Positions 11,001-23,961 of a DNA stretch of 64,000 nt are shown here, piece by piece. The notes beneath the pieces were generated by a model that saw only the letters and a program-made list of their open reading frames with translations, did no database searches and was not told the origin of the DNA. A program made the position numbers and the translations under genes. The DNA is from Saccharum officinarum (taxonomy: Eukaryota; Streptophyta; Magnoliopsida; Poales; Poaceae): positions 13,124,214 through 13,188,213 of the forward strand of contig CM036188.1 of NCBI GenBank assembly GCA_020631735.1. Direction: 5' to 3'. How positions within the stretch are numbered: the first letter of the stretch is position 1; each line of letters starts with the position of its first letter.

Positions 11001-14000
11001 ACCAATCATCTAGGTTGAAAGGTTGTGGAGGTTCAGATAACAGTCCAAGTGCAGGGGTAGTGGCTAAAGAGCTATCCTCTAACTTCAACGAGAGAATTGC
11101 ATCTGTTGATGATAAATACATGGTCAATTTGATGCAAAGTAAAAATAGGAATGCTCAATCTACTTTTGTCACAGGTAGTCATCCACTGGCTCTACAAAAT
11201 ACGAACGAAGTGAAACCAAAAGAGGGGAGTCAAGTTCATTTCAGCAGCAAGGAGAAACCACATGAAACCAGCAACAGTGTAAAAGCTCAACTAAAACGAT
11301 CTAATAGTACTCCTGATATTGAGAAAAGATATTTGGCAAAAAGTAACCAGCCCATGGTTCCCAGTGAAAGGCTAAATGTGAGGAAAAATCAGGATGAGAG
11401 AGGTGCTGGTCCTGCCTCACATGTTGAGGTGCTAATGCATGTTCCGAAGATAAGATGCCGGGTAATTGTTTTCTAATCCTATCACTAGAACAATTCCAGT
11501 ATCATCATCTTAACCACAAGCATCAAAGTTGCTGGCTTTTACTGAATCAATTTGATCAATTGGATTAATTGAATAAATTTAACCAACCTGGTCAGGGTTA
11601 TGTTGCTAGTATTCACCACAGTTTCTTGTGAAATTTTATTATTAACAATTATACCATTAGGATCATATCTTGTGAGATAAGTTTCAGAAGTTTGTAACAG
11701 TTGGCAAATTGATCTCTGATTTTGTTGTGTTGCATGTTGCTGTTATTTTATTATTCTCTTTGCGGGCAGTGATTTTAAAATATTTATGGGCATGGGGTTT
11801 GCATTTCACGCGCTCTTAAGCTATGCCTTTCTACTCTTAGAAATCAATCACTAGCTTCAGTTTTGTATTACTTGCCATATATGTTCCGGTTTTCATCCTT
11901 CCATAAGTAATCTAAACTATGGGAATATCTCTTCGTTTTATCCTATTCCGCATTTTCTGATTAGCACGTGGGTTCCATGGTTTCCATTGGTTTTACATTT
12001 TAGTACTTGGTGTCCGATTGGAATCAGATCTGTAGAATCCTGTGCTTAATTTGTATCTAGTCCTCATCAAGAGAAAATACATAAGATGCCACTGAATGAC
12101 TACATGCATGATCCACAATGTGGCACTCATTGTAAGGCTGGTGTGTGAGGCCCAGCCCACGTCAGTGAGTGGCATATATTGAACATAAGAAGTTATTCAG
12201 CGTCATATGGGGAAAAATTGGTATTTGTGGTGGTTTGGTCTGATAATTAGTAATTAATTTCTAACAGTTTCCATTCCTGCATGATTACATTATATCAGGC
12301 CTAGCGGTTAATGTCACCATCAGTCCTCTTGTTCTTGATACAATATACATCTATTGATGTGAAGTAATGTCATTCTCCACAGCTGATGTGATTTGTTGGG
12401 TCTATTTCTTTGCAGGTTGTTGGTGCATATTTTGAGAAACTAGGTTCAAAATCTTTTGCAGTTTATTCTATCGCGGTGACTGATGCAGATAACAAGGCCT
12501 GGTTTGTGAAAAGAAGGCATGGTTTTACTTGGCATATTTGTACATTAATTGCAGCTTCGAGAGAGGAACATGTATGATCCTGACCTATAGCTTCTATTTG
12601 TAGATACCGGAATTTTGAACGTCTTCATCGACAACTGAAGGAGATACCTAATTATTCATTACATCTGCCTCCAAAGAGTTTTCTTTCATCTAGTGTTGAT
12701 GATTACCTTGTGCACCAACGATGCATTCTCCTGGACAAATATCTTCAAGTATGATCGGTTCTCTAGCATTTTTGCTCATCTTTTACTTCAAATGTGTTTA
12801 TAATATCTATTTTGTGTTCAATAGGATCTCTTGTCTATAGCTAATATTGCAGAGCAGCATGAAGTTTGGGATTTCCTGAGTGCATCTTCAAAGGTATGTG
12901 ATTTGCACCAAGCAAATCCTTATAGCCTTGTCCTTAATGATAAGGACTGCACACATTTTCATTCAGTGCTTTCTTGAGGTTCTTAGCACTTCATTTCTTT
13001 TCCACTTTGTAGAATTACTCTGCTGGAAAGTCCACCTCTGTTATGAAAACCTTGGCTGGTATGCATGTCCCCACACTTGTTTTCTCCCCTTAAAAGCTAT
13101 AACTTGCTATGTTCTTTTCTTAAAGACATTTTATTTGTTTTAAAACAGTTAATGTTGATGATGCAATGGATGACATTGTTCGACAATTTAAAGGAGTTTC
13201 AGATGGTTTGAAACGGGCAGTCGGCACATCGCCTTCTAGCACAACTGCCCATTTTGCAGATAATAGGATGTCTCTATCTTGGAACCAGGAAGAGAAAGAT
13301 AACCACAACTTGCATCAAAGAAACTTGGAAAGTGCTCATAGCCTATCAGATGGTGATAGTAACTACGAAGATCACACCTCATCTATGAATAGTGGATGCC
13401 ATTCAGACAATGAGGTCAATAATAGAGGCCATACTTCAAATGATGTTAAGCACATCGAAACATATTCCAATTTGGATAAACAAGCCAGTGATCAAATAGG
13501 AAAACCTACAAGGGCATATTCTGATTCTTCAAACATGTCATCTCTAAATACATTCGAGGATCCAACAGGAATTCCTCCTGAGGTACACCACACCCTGCTA
13601 CTACATAATTTATTTGATGCAGTCATGCAGATCATAGGGAATGGTTGTTCTTACTGTTTTTCCTTTTACTGATAAACCTTCTCTTCTATTTTGGCAGTGG
13701 ATGCCAACAAATGTTAGTGTGCCTTTATTGAACCTGGTTGACAAGGTATTCCAGCTAAAGCGACGGGGTTGGATACGGTTAGTTCCTTTATATTGAACTT
13801 TATCAAATTTGTTCCTCAGAATTTGCTTACTAGTTTCAGACCACTGTTACATAGTAACAAATTAAGGGCCTGTTTGAAACAAAGGAATAGAAAACACAGG
13901 AATGAGAGAGAACACAGGTATAGGAAAGGAAAGTAGTTGCAAAACAGAGGATTGAAAAAACATAGGAATTTTTCAAGATAGGTGTTTGGAATGCAGGAAT

Positions 14001-14107
14001 GAAAAGAGTATAGTAAACTTTCAAACTTGATTGCAATATTAACTTTTTTATAATAATCAAATCCTTAAAGAAAATATAGTTCAGAACATCATTTTTAGTA
14101 TATAAAC

Positions 14108-14148
<41 letters not shown>

Positions 14149-16557
14149 ATACCTACCAAGCGGACAAAACTTTTCTTTTGTGTGCCATGGGGCTCAAACA
14201 GGAAGCTGAATGTTGTCTCGCTGTTAAGGCTAGATTAGCAATATAAGCATGTTCAGAGAGCGAGCGAAGCTGCAGTGGCCACAGGAAAGCTTTCCATTGA
14301 CTCGGAGCTCATTTTTGGTTTCCTGCAAAAGTACATGCTTCTCCACTGTTCCTATGGAAAGTTCTTTGCTGATTCCTCCAAACCAAACGCATAGTGACGT
14401 CAGCAAAACAACGGTTTGGCATTCCTTTAACCTCCATTCCAAACAAGGCCTAAGTGAATGATACACTATCATACTGTAGATGTAGAAACTTGTGACCCAA
14501 AGGCATTTAATTGGCCTGATTGGAATGGTTACTAGATATCAGCATATAGTTCCCATTTCATGTATTTTGGCAGTATATTCTCTGATGTTTGTTTAGATGA
14601 TAATAAAATTTGGGTGGGTCATCGCCATTTTTCCGTGTTTATAGCCATGCACAGACCACTTTTATTTTCACCATCCATGCTTCAATCCTACAACTTAGTC
14701 ACTTCTGCAATCCAGCGGTTTCTATCTTTCAATTACAAAACATGATGTTTTCCTTGATATGTTACGGAATCTGCAGGAGACAGGTTCTTTGGATATCAAA
14801 ACAAATTTTGCAGTTGGTCATGGAAGATGCAATCGATGAATGGATCATAAGACAAATCAATTGGCTACGAAGAGAAGATGTCATTGTACAAGGAATACAT
14901 TGGATTCAAGATGTAAGGAGACACATTATCCCCTCATTTTTTTCCTTCACTGGATTTATCTTGGTTCTCTTTTATGTTTTAGTTTAAAATTTGATATTTC
15001 CTTTGATGCCTCTGTGGCACTATTTTTTTTTTCTCGAACGTGCAGGTGAGGTGAGCTGTGTATCTTATGTTAAAGAGAGGAGGAAATGATCCCTTAAAAG
15101 ACCCTTAAAAGCAAACACTCTTAACTCCACTAGAGATCAGAGGGGTTGTAACACTGAAAAAAATCGCCCAAGCAAACTAGGATAATGACCATATAAAGAA
15201 TATGCAGCTAGTCCTCATCACGACCTAGGCCCAGTTCTTCAAGCTTTTTGGCTCCGAAAGTCTCAACTCTTCCTTGAAGAATTGATGTGCAACTTGTAAA
15301 GAGGGGGAGATGCCATAGAAAGCATATCTGTTCCTATGAGTCCATAAAATCCAGGCCCCCCAAAGTCAAAACGCTATTAAATCCCTTACTTTGAGCTTCG
15401 TCAATGTGACGACCTGCTTTTCTCCACCATTCAGCAATGCTTGATTCAGATCCCTGGTACTTCTAATTGTGTGATTGGGCAAACCAGAGTTGTTCCAAAC
15501 GCATAAAGTTTCACATGGATCTATCTTTGTAGTATGCGCATCTCTATAGTTTCTTTATCCTTTGTGGTTTATGGGTATTATTACAGAAGTAATGGATTCC
15601 AAACTTTGTCTTTCTTTTTCTGTGCAACTAATGGATTTCTTATTTACAGACCCTTTGGCCAAACGGTATATTCTTCACCAAGTTGGATGGATATAAAGGG
15701 AATGCAGGCACAAGTCAATTTGACAAGCAGTCATTTGGGAGTCCCAACCAGGCTGTTGGCAACAAAAAGAGCACAAGCTCTTTTGAACTTCAGCTTGAGG
15801 CATCCAGAAATGCCAGTGAGGTCAAAAAACTTCTTTTAGGTTAGTCTATTGACTGTTTCGGGCTCATGGCATTTTTTTTGTCTTTCTATTTATGTTTTTC
15901 TCCTGAAGATGTTAGGATGATGTATGTTTGCGACTCTACATGACTATATGTGGTGTACGGGCATGCTAGTTCTGTTTGTGTGTGCAGCAGTAATAACTCT
16001 GAATATCTGATCCATAGGTGATTGCCATCAATGGGGTCACTTAGAAGTAAAAAAAAGGAAAAATCGTTGCTGTATTTTCTTCCAGACTTCCTAAGAAAGG
16101 CACCACTTAGGAAACACATCTAGAACTTGAGCCGTTACCTCAAGTTTATATCTATCACATGCCATCAGTACCATGCCATTTAACTAACATAATTTGCTCC
16201 TCTCGAAAGTGGAAAATAATGACTTGCAAATTGCAATGCCCTTTCAGATGGAACTCCATCGACCTTGGTCAGCATAATTGGATACAAGCAGTACCGACGC
16301 AGCGCAAGGGACATGTACTACTTCCTCCAAGTAAGTAAAACTCAAAATCCCTGTAATCTAAGCTCTACAATTGGACATCATTCTGATCTCCACGATGCAT
16401 TACCGATGTGCTGTAGTCCAACGTCTGCATCAAGCAGCTCGCATATGCAATGCTAGAGCAGGTCCTCGTGACAGTCTTCCCAGAGCTTCGCCAGCTAATA
16501 GACGACATACATGAGAAGGGGCGCAAAGAGCAAGCCTCTTTCACATACCAACTCTGA
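8026..16557 (+). CDS. PXA-PX-Nexin_C protein (plant sorting-nexin type), 15 exons
   Basis: Exons: 8026-8128, 9583-9985, 10069-10246, 10314-10453, 10618-11461, 12416-12516, 12604-12748, 12825-12893, 13013-13058, 13149-13582, 13698-13777, 14777-14912, 15650-15839, 16248-16330, 16417-16557. They total 3093 bases, encoding 1030 residues plus TGA. Two hydrophobic segments lie at about residues 19-35 and 40-59. A PXA domain runs from about 109 to 275 (VEAAFESFIENILRDFVLDL). A long polar linker follows. A PX domain spans about 557-661 with the lipid-binding core RRYRNFERLHRQL and LPPKSF. A Nexin_C domain occupies about 822 to the end. Family members bind phosphoinositides on endosomal membranes and act in trafficking; membrane anchoring is inferred from the hydrophobic N-terminus. 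The start follows a GC-rich leader. Intron 6 uses a GC donor. Introns 11 and 12 hold transposon sequence. It resembles Arabidopsis PX-domain proteins of unassigned symbol. Confidence 0.92.
12517..12603 (+). other. GC-AG intron within the PX domain
   Basis: The 87 bp intron starts AG|GCATGG and ends TTTGTAG. Only this donor keeps phase 2 and yields WFVKRRYRNFERLHRQL across the junction, the conserved PX core. The nearest GT (GTTTTAC at 12522) gives the wrong phase. Without splicing, the frame reaches TGA 19 codons later. Confidence 0.8.
13866..14450. mobile_element. Tourist-like (PIF/Harbinger) MITE in intron 11 of the sorting-nexin gene, 585 bp
   Basis: Inverted ends GGGCCTGTTTGAAAC on the left and ATTCCAAACAAGGCC on the right are flanked by TAA on both sides, the classical PIF/Harbinger target duplication. 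It lies wholly in intron 11 and contains an AG microsatellite. No transposase is encoded. Confidence 0.8.
14109..14147. repeat. (AG)n microsatellite
   Basis: About 19 consecutive AG dinucleotides inside the intronic MITE. Confidence 0.95.
15023..15520 (-). mobile_element. Probable LINE 3' fragment in intron 12
   Basis: A T-run followed by TTCTCGAACGTGCAGGTGAG looks like the reverse complement of a grass LINE tail, and the downstream sequence reads as decayed 3' LINE sequence on the minus strand. I could not read a target duplication, so the right border is approximate and the call is tentative. Confidence 0.4.
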
Positions 16558-17221
16558 CCCAAGAGACTGTCAGGATAAACATGCTACTTCAGAGAGAATC
16601 GTAACAGTTTTGAACCCACTTGCATTGCTCCACGGTGAGTTACTGAAACACAAAGGCTTTGCAATTGTGTTTCCGTGGTGCAAAGTTGGATTGAGGAAGC
16701 GCTTGGTGTTTAACGAGGCTTATACCCCAACAACGATCTGTACAGATGTATATCAGAAGTTGTGTAAATTAGCCCCTGATGTAGTAAACCAGAACAACTT
16801 ACAGTAAGATCTTGTAGGTGTTGAATGTATGGTAGCATTCTTTAATTCTTTCCCCCAAGATTTAAGCTATTCCCTCCCTGTCTTAGGCTGAGGCTTCAGG
16901 CTTGTAATGTTTTGAAGGTCAAGTGTATAGCTGTACTGTATGTGTGGCTGAGTAAATCAAAATGTTGTACGAGGTGCCACCTCGGTTTTCACAATATTTG
17001 TCCGGTCTGCATACTTAGGAGGCAAAAGGTATGCAATTTTTTCTTACCAAATTAAGTGATTCTTTATTGTTTTCGATAAAATATAGCTACTGTAATTATC
17101 CAAAGAGCGCAAATTTACTTGGATTTTATTATATTAAATGTTACTCAGATATTATGCCGTCTAGGTACGTGTATCAGTGTCAGACAAATATTGTGAAAGG
17201 AGCGAGTGATAATACTGCAAG
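16558..17221 (+). other. 3' UTR and downstream flank of the sorting-nexin gene
   Basis: AT-rich sequence after the TGA. No canonical AATAAA was picked out; GAGTAAATCAAAATG near 16950 is a possible polyadenylation region. No other gene is visible. Confidence 0.4.
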
Positions 17222-17236
17222 AGACAGCAACCTTGC

Positions 17237-17610
17237 TGGCACCAATTGAGGAGAAATTGATTAAACATCGGTTGAGTTGGTTTGGACATGTCCAACGGAG
17301 GCCTCCTGAGGCGTCGGTGCGTAGTGGAGTTCTAAAGCGGCCCGATAATGTAAAGAGCGGTAGAGGTCGACCTAAACTAACTTGGGACGAGTCTGTTAAG
17401 AGAGATCTTAATGAGTGGAATATCTCTAAGGATTTAGCTATGGACAGGAGCGCTTGGAGATTGACAATCAACGTGCCTGAATCGTGACATCTTTTTGTCT
17501 TGTGCCATTTATGTCCCTTTATGTGTCTTCCTGTTTCTCGCCTCTTTTGGGTTTCATCTCTAGCCTACCCCAACTTGCTTGGGACAAAAGGCTATGTTGT
17601 TGTTGTTTGT
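17237..17610 (+). mobile_element. 5'-truncated LINE tail, 374 bp, 15 bp target duplication
   Basis: The insert is bounded by AGACAGCAACCTTGC at 17222-17236 and again at 17611-17625. It encodes the C-terminal end of a non-LTR reverse-transcriptase ORF (RLSWFGHVQRRPP, GRGRPKLTWDESVKRDL) to a stop, then a short 3' UTR ending in TTGTTGTTGTTTGT. It is the same family as the LINE at 29.3-34.7 kb. Extreme 5' truncation and a long duplication are the marks of target-primed reverse transcription. Confidence 0.9.
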
Positions 17611-17625
17611 AGACAGCAACCTTGC

Positions 17626-19222
17626 ATATATGTCCGTGTCTGATGATTCCCATGGGCATATATGTTTCTGAAACGTAGAGACTAGAGACATTACTTGATG
17701 GATCATCCTCCTGATTCTCGAAATGGCTTGGGGGTCGCATTTCCTACTGAAAATGCCAGTCGTCGTTGTCTCATGTCTCATGTCTGACATAAGCTTTCCT
17801 TGAGATATTACCAGACACGGACATGGACCATCGTGATCATGGGCAGTTGAGCTCGTTCCTTGGTCTTCCTGGCATTGGCTAACTGCTGTGACTTGCCGCC
17901 TTGGACTTGGTGACACCTCTGACCGACTTGAATGAAACGCTTAAATGCATGCATGTGGACAAGGCTTGGCTGGCTCGTGCAGAAGACTACGAGACCTTGC
18001 CCTTGCGCCTGGGATTTGTGCGCACTCTCCTCGGCGTGCACCTGTTTTGGTTGGCGGTTGGCATTGGAGCTAGTCCAACTTTCCATGGCGTCTACTGAGG
18101 GAGGTCCCCCATAGGACCTAGCTACACCGCACAAATGTCGTTCTCAGTGTGGAATCGAGGCCAAGGTGACACCAATAGTGCATAATGTCGTTTGATGAAG
18201 AAAGCATGGGATGGGTGAGGACTGAGGAGGATATCTGTGATGAAACTGACACCGGCGGTCGCTGACATGCTGGCCCGGGTTTCGCACCGTGGTGGTGTGG
18301 AGGTTTAGAGTCGCCGTCGATCAAATCCTATGATCAAGCACGCGCAACAGTGATGTATGATCCAGAATGAAAAGAGGATGAGACTCGGAAAAGTTCACTC
18401 GGATTGGATTACATGATGGATTTGGAACGGAGATGTAGATATGCATCATCTATTCAAGTGTGGTATGGTTATATATATCCTGTGTCAGCAATACTATGTG
18501 GTACCTATTGTGATGTCTATTGATATCTTTTTGTTTTGTGAAACTATTGAGGGGCGCGTTGCTTATCACCGAAAAATAGAAAAATAACGAGTTGCACTAC
18601 AGTCACACAGACGATGCAACCATAGGTGGCATGTTGTCCATCACTGAAAAAATAGCGCTATTAAATCTCAAAATAAACTTAAAAAAAGTACGAGCACCCA
18701 CGTCAAGTTGAAGATTTAAACTCGGACATGTTTATCACGAGGAACCTAATTAGCTGAGCTACGCTCTGTTAGCATTTACACCGTTATAAATTGTAATCAA
18801 AGATATGGTGGTTGCCCTATCGCTCTCTGGCTGGCTGTTTCAAAGGATGAACATTACTTAAATATTATATCATATATTGTCATCGTACCTACAGTTCGTT
18901 GTTTGGAGGGAGGCAGGGACTTATTTGGCCTAAATGCAGTCCATCGATCAATCTGGCGGTGGAATATGCAAGTTTGAATACATATTTATCTGCAGACAAG
19001 TCGGATCAACATAGTACAAGTGCATCCCCTTCTCCAGTGTATCAAGAGACTTGGACCCCAACCATAGAATGCAGAGTTTGTTGTTTTGCTGGAGTGGAAT
19101 AATAAACTTATTTAACAATAATTCTGATCGATAATGATGACCTCTGCAAATGTTTGATCTCAGCTTTTATGAAAGAGTACATCTATTGATTCAATGAGGC
19201 TAGGGTTTATTTATCGTCTATT
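17626..19222. other. Intergenic, no gene recognised
   Basis: Overlapping open frames of about 65-118 codons occur on both strands at 17.56-18.32 kb, but none has a recognisable domain or a splice-consistent partner. The remainder is AT-rich and otherwise unremarkable. Confidence 0.4.
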
Positions 19223-19423
19223 CACTACCGGAATTTTGCTATCGATCAAGAGGCTAGATTTCCGCATAAACATATAGAAATTCATTTTTCACCATGTGTT
19301 CTGTTGTTTCCTTGTGTGTTTACCGATAACTGACAGAATAATACATAATTTTTCTGTCAGTTTGGCTATAACCATAAAAACAGTCTTCACCCAAAGGGAG
19401 AATTATTCCTGTTTCTAGTAGTG
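19223..19423. mobile_element. Miniature CACTA element, 201 bp
   Basis: Starts CACTACCGGAATTTTGC and ends CCTGTTTCTAGTAGTG, giving CACTA-type inverted ends (CACTACCGGAA against CACTACTAGAAA). ATT flanks both sides as a 3 bp duplication. No coding sequence. Confidence 0.8.
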
Positions 19424-19426
19424 ATT

Positions 19427-22034
19427 ATCAGTGCAACATTTTACATTAACTATGCTTATGCTACAATATTCCTAGTTACTTCCAAACACCATGCACAAGA
19501 TAAGAAGATTCTTATTTGGATGTCACCTACACCGTTTGGAAAGACATAGTACAAACGTTAAGAGAAAATCTCTCTTAAACTCTCGTCTTACTTTATGTAG
19601 AAGGATTAATCCGAAGGTACTACTCATGTATGTAACGACAAGGATTATATGTTACCTGAACATGTTGTCTCGAGTTAGGATTAATTCTATCAGAACAGGA
19701 CACATGCCAGAACAGGCAGCCAAAACACTAATGAACCAGCAGGGGTATTACGATTACATAACCCATGGACACACAACTACCAAATTCCATGGTTGCATTA
19801 TTGGATAGGAGCGGGTTTATGCTCTACTACAGATACACCCTAAGGCTAATGGCCGAATATAATGATGCATGGTTCGTTTTGATCGGTGGTTGGATTCAGG
19901 TACGTGCATCAGTCACGTCGATGGATATGACGATGACACCAGTCACTGGATCGATTGCATGACTAGCCAATAGTGCACCATTGCTGTGCATGCACTTCAT
20001 TTTTCTCTTTTCCATAAAAAATCCTAGGTTCATTTTCTTTAGTGTGATGCCTGATCAGTAATCTAGATTATTGCGCTGGGATATATATGGCGTGTCGCGT
20101 TATTATTATTGTTCACGGTTGTCACAATATAACAAATAAAATCCATAAGCGCCCATTATCTTTGGAGCGTGGAAATCACATTGGATTTCCACAGTAATTG
20201 AGAGAGAGAGAGAGAGAGGCGCATTAGAGATCTCTGGTGGATCTGGGTAGCGGCATGATGATGAGAACTAATAAGATAAGGTAAGGTAAACCCCTCGTGC
20301 ATCTAGTGTGTCCCCTAAGTAGCTACTCCCACCTCCATAGTCTCTACTTAGCTACAAAAGGCAGTTCCATCTTCATCTTGTGACATATGTTTAATTTGTT
20401 CGTCGAAAGTCGAAGATGGCCAGGTGCTTGGGTCGTGATCGCTGGCATCATGATAATATCATAACAAAAAAATTATAACCAAGCTAAAGGGAGCCATCTT
20501 TTACATAATTTTGAAGCAAATGGTCCTCTTATGGGGGAAAAATACTAAGGTCATCCTATTTGGATCCATATGACTAACATCTAATTGATTAATTTCTAGT
20601 CCCTAAGGATCCAAGCAGACAGACTAATTGTCAGTCTACTAGGCTAGTCCAGTAGTTCATAGATATGAGATGATAAGACTAGTTGTTAGTCCAGTCCATC
20701 CAAAGTTTCAAACAGGCACTAAGTACGACTACAGTTAACTAACCCATAGTTTAAAGCCCCATTTAATTTGAAATACTTGATTTTCATGTTTCTAAGTTTT
20801 CCTGTAAAAATAAACTAATTTATGAAAAAAAACTCTGTGTTCCAAGGGACCATGCATAATATATGTGAGCCTTATACAGCACCTAGACTAGCAGTTATCC
20901 GGTCTTGCGTAGGGCCCTTGAGTCTGCATTGCGCAACAAGTACATGGATGCATGCATGTCAGATACAATGTCGCACAAGGCTGCACATGTTCAAAGGCCG
21001 GATTGGGACGTCTCTCCCTGGCCGTTTTGATCCAGCGCCGCTTCCAGTCCAATCAGATAATCTTGACTTGTAGCTGGAGGTCCCTGTCCTACATTCCTAT
21101 ATATCACTAGGACATGGACTACATTAGGGTCAGTTATCTCCGCGTGCACGATGCACACATGCAGATACTAATGGCATTGGGTAGCACTGTCTCACCCATG
21201 ATTCAAAACACATGCATGTCAGCTGGGGTATACGGAGTACTACTAACGGCAGGGCAACACATCAACCATCAACTAACATTGGATACTCTTTATAACCACT
21301 ACTAGAGCTTCATTCAATCTGCGCTTCATGCATGTCAAATATTATCAGTCTTGGTAATTAATAATTATGTCAACAAGTATGCGTGAATTCATTGGTAGTG
21401 CATGTTTTTTTTTTCTGGTTCAAAGAAAAATTGATGATGTTGCGTGTTAGAAATGGCCTTTTTAGAACAAATGGTTGCCAAGGAAATTTCTACTACTACT
21501 ACTACTGAAGAGCCGGCCTATATGAAGATAATGCAGTTGAAATGATCAAAGAACGAATTTTGTCGGTGGCAATAACTATAGTGCTACTCTAGAATTGTTC
21601 CAAAAATTTTAATATCCAAATCAAAAGGAAAAGAAAACCTTATCTGATAATTGACCGCTGATTAATTAATAATAATAATCTAATTAATCTTGTGCCGCAG
21701 CAAGATCGACACCGAAAAGCTAAGGCGCCGAATAGCATCATCGTCCGTCCGTCCATCCATCCATCCATCCATCAGTCGTCGTCGTCGCCGGCCGGCGGAG
21801 ACACGATGGATCGAAAGACATCTCCGACGCCTTTTCCGGGCCGGGCCTGCATATGCTGTCTCGCATCTCCTCCAGCCACCACCAGCACCAGCTTTACGGA
21901 TCGGAGGCGCACGAGTACCCTATCAGCAGCATCGATCAGGTGATCCCCTGCCCAGCTCGTCACATCCAGATAGATTTCACTGATCGGCAGCGCGATCGCT
22001 GATCGATTGGACTCCAGTCTCCAACTCCATTCAT
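19427..22034. other. Intergenic, no gene recognised
   Basis: Mostly AT-rich. Small features: a GA microsatellite near 20200, a possible MITE remnant at about 20540-20720 (TTTGGATCC ... CAAACAGGC), and a CATC microsatellite at about 21750-21775. The longest open frame (about 105 codons at 19.5 kb) has no recognisable domain. Confidence 0.4.
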
Positions 22035-22308
22035 CCCCTTGTTTAGATACCAAATTCGGTACCTAAAGTTGGTACAGTAAAAATCGCGTTACACTGTAAC
22101 AATTTTGTTTTTATTTAGTAATAATTGTCTAAACATTGATTAATTAGGCTTAAAATATTCGTCTCATAAAGTACAACAAAACTGTGCAATTAGTTTTTTA
22201 TTTCATCTATATTTAGTACTCCATATATGTGCCGATATTTCAATGTGATAAGAAATCTTTTTTTACATAGTGGAATTTAAGAGTGAATTTAGATATCTAA
22301 ACAAGGCC
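22035..22308. mobile_element. GGCCTTGTTTAG-type MITE
   Basis: Inverted ends CCTTGTTTAGATA and TATCTAAACAAGG bound the element. The interior has the family core (GATTAATTAGGCTTAAAAT, TTCGTCTCATAAAGTACAAC, AGTACTCCATATATG). No clean target duplication could be read. Confidence 0.75.
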
Positions 22309-23181
22309 ATTCGACGAACGACGATCCGTCCATCGATCCATCGGTCGTCTCCAGGGTATCGACAGGTGGGCATGCTAGGTGCGCCAAGCGATTAATGCGT
22401 GCGTGCGCTTTCAGCTACACACACGGCACCAAGGCCTTGTCAAGCCAGTCATCAGTTGGGTGCTGCAGCTGCATTTGCAGAGTGGGGTCTTGTCAGGGAC
22501 GAGCCCCATGGGTGTGCGAGAGGTGCGGAGGAACTGGCCACCCAAATTCCAGCGGCCCACATGTCGTCATCCTACCGCGCTGTGATAGATCGATGTTGCA
22601 AAAGTATCGAGCACCTGGCGCACGGTAGTTGTCGCTGGTTAACGTTACTGGACTACATTACATCCATCACTCCATGATGTGTGTGAACCGTGAAGCAAAT
22701 GACTACTCTTGAGTACGTAGTGACTACTCGACCTAGGGATCAAACCAATGCAATTAACTTTTCTAGGATCAAGCCCAGCATACGGAGATGCAGCTAACTT
22801 TTCTAATGGGTACAGTAGTAGCACCATGATCCAGCGACAACGCCCTATATGCAATTTTAATCTTCTCCTTCAATTGAAATTCTAGTATCCTTTGTATGAT
22901 TATGTCTAATATTCCAACACTAAGACATGTCTTCAAGCAAATATCAATCTACTTACGAAAACAACAAATAATAGATCAGGATTTAACTCAGTTTTGAAAA
23001 ATAGTTACGAAATGATTATTATAAAAGAAAATAGGTACGTGAAAAAGGGTTTTGGTTTAGGGTTTCGTACATAGCCCTGAATTTTGCCGGCTCGGCCCTG
23101 GTCTTGTGGTTAGCTAGCTACGAGAGATCATTTCAGAAGTCATTGCTGTCACCCACCGGCCCCGGGGACTTTCAGATATAA
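22309..23181. other. Intergenic, no gene recognised
   Basis: Includes short frames at 22.38-22.68 kb overlapping in three registers with no known domain, then AT-rich sequence up to the next MITE. Confidence 0.35.
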
Positions 23182-23621
23182 GACTACCCGCACTCATGGA
23201 CCTCTATATTCATCCTCTATACGTCCTAGTCAGCAAGATTCTCTCCTCTATACTCAATTCTCCCGCACCTATTCATCCTCTATATCATCATCTATCCACT
23301 CTATCCACTGTGGGACCCACTTGTCACTTTATCTAAATATATCCATGTGTGATCTAGTTTTGAAGGATTTATTGAGACGAGTTTAATGATGCAATCGAAA
23401 TTTAATTTGGATTTTTGGTTTGTGAGTTATAGCATTTTTTCCTTTGTTTAGCTAGTGGGGCCCGCCACTATAGAGTATAGAGTAAGCACTGTACTACTCT
23501 AAATATAGAGTGAGAGAAAGGATAGAGTATCGTTTTAGAGTAACCAGTGCAGCAGTTTTTACTCTATATTCATACTCTAAAGTTTTAGAGTATCGTTTTA
23601 GAGTACCCACTGCGGGTAGTC
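23182..23621. mobile_element. MITE with GACTACCCGCA ends, 440 bp
   Basis: Terminal inverted repeats GACTACCCGCA and TGCGGGTAGTC are flanked by TAA on both sides, consistent with PIF/Harbinger. The interior is rich in ACTCTATA and TTTTAGAGTA motifs that are inverted relative to each other. The unit AGAGTATCGTTTTAGAGTA occurs twice near the right end. Confidence 0.8.
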
Positions 23622-23692
23622 TAACGACTGACGGACGGACGGGTGATATGGTCTCCTCTCTCTAGCTCGTGCGAGTAGTACCTGTGGATATA

Positions 23693-23936
23693 GGGTGTGT
23701 TTAGTTTCTCTGAAAAGGGTGAAAAAGTATTGTAGCACGTTTTAGCTTTATTTGACAAATAGTGTCCAACCGTTGACTAATTAGGTTCAAAACGTTCGTC
23801 TCGCAAAGTACAACCAAGCTGTACAATTAGTTTTTGATTTCATCTACATTTAGTACTCCATGCATGTATCGTAAGTTTCATGTGACGGGGAATCTTTTTT
23901 TTGGAATAGTACGTTTTTTGTGGAACTAAAACAGCC
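23693..23936. mobile_element. GGGTGTGTTTAG-type MITE, 244 bp
   Basis: Ends GGGTGTGTTTAGTT and AACTAAAACAGCC with ATA on both sides. The interior shows the common core (GACTAATTAGGTTCAAAAC, TTCGTCTCGCAAAGTACAAC). Confidence 0.8.
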
Positions 23937-23961
23937 ATATATATATTTAGATTAGTGTATA

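Noticed and set aside
17560..18134. Minus-strand frames of 108-118 codons downstream of the sorting-nexin gene
   Set aside because: The first overlaps the LINE tail and the second has no domain or consistent splice sites.
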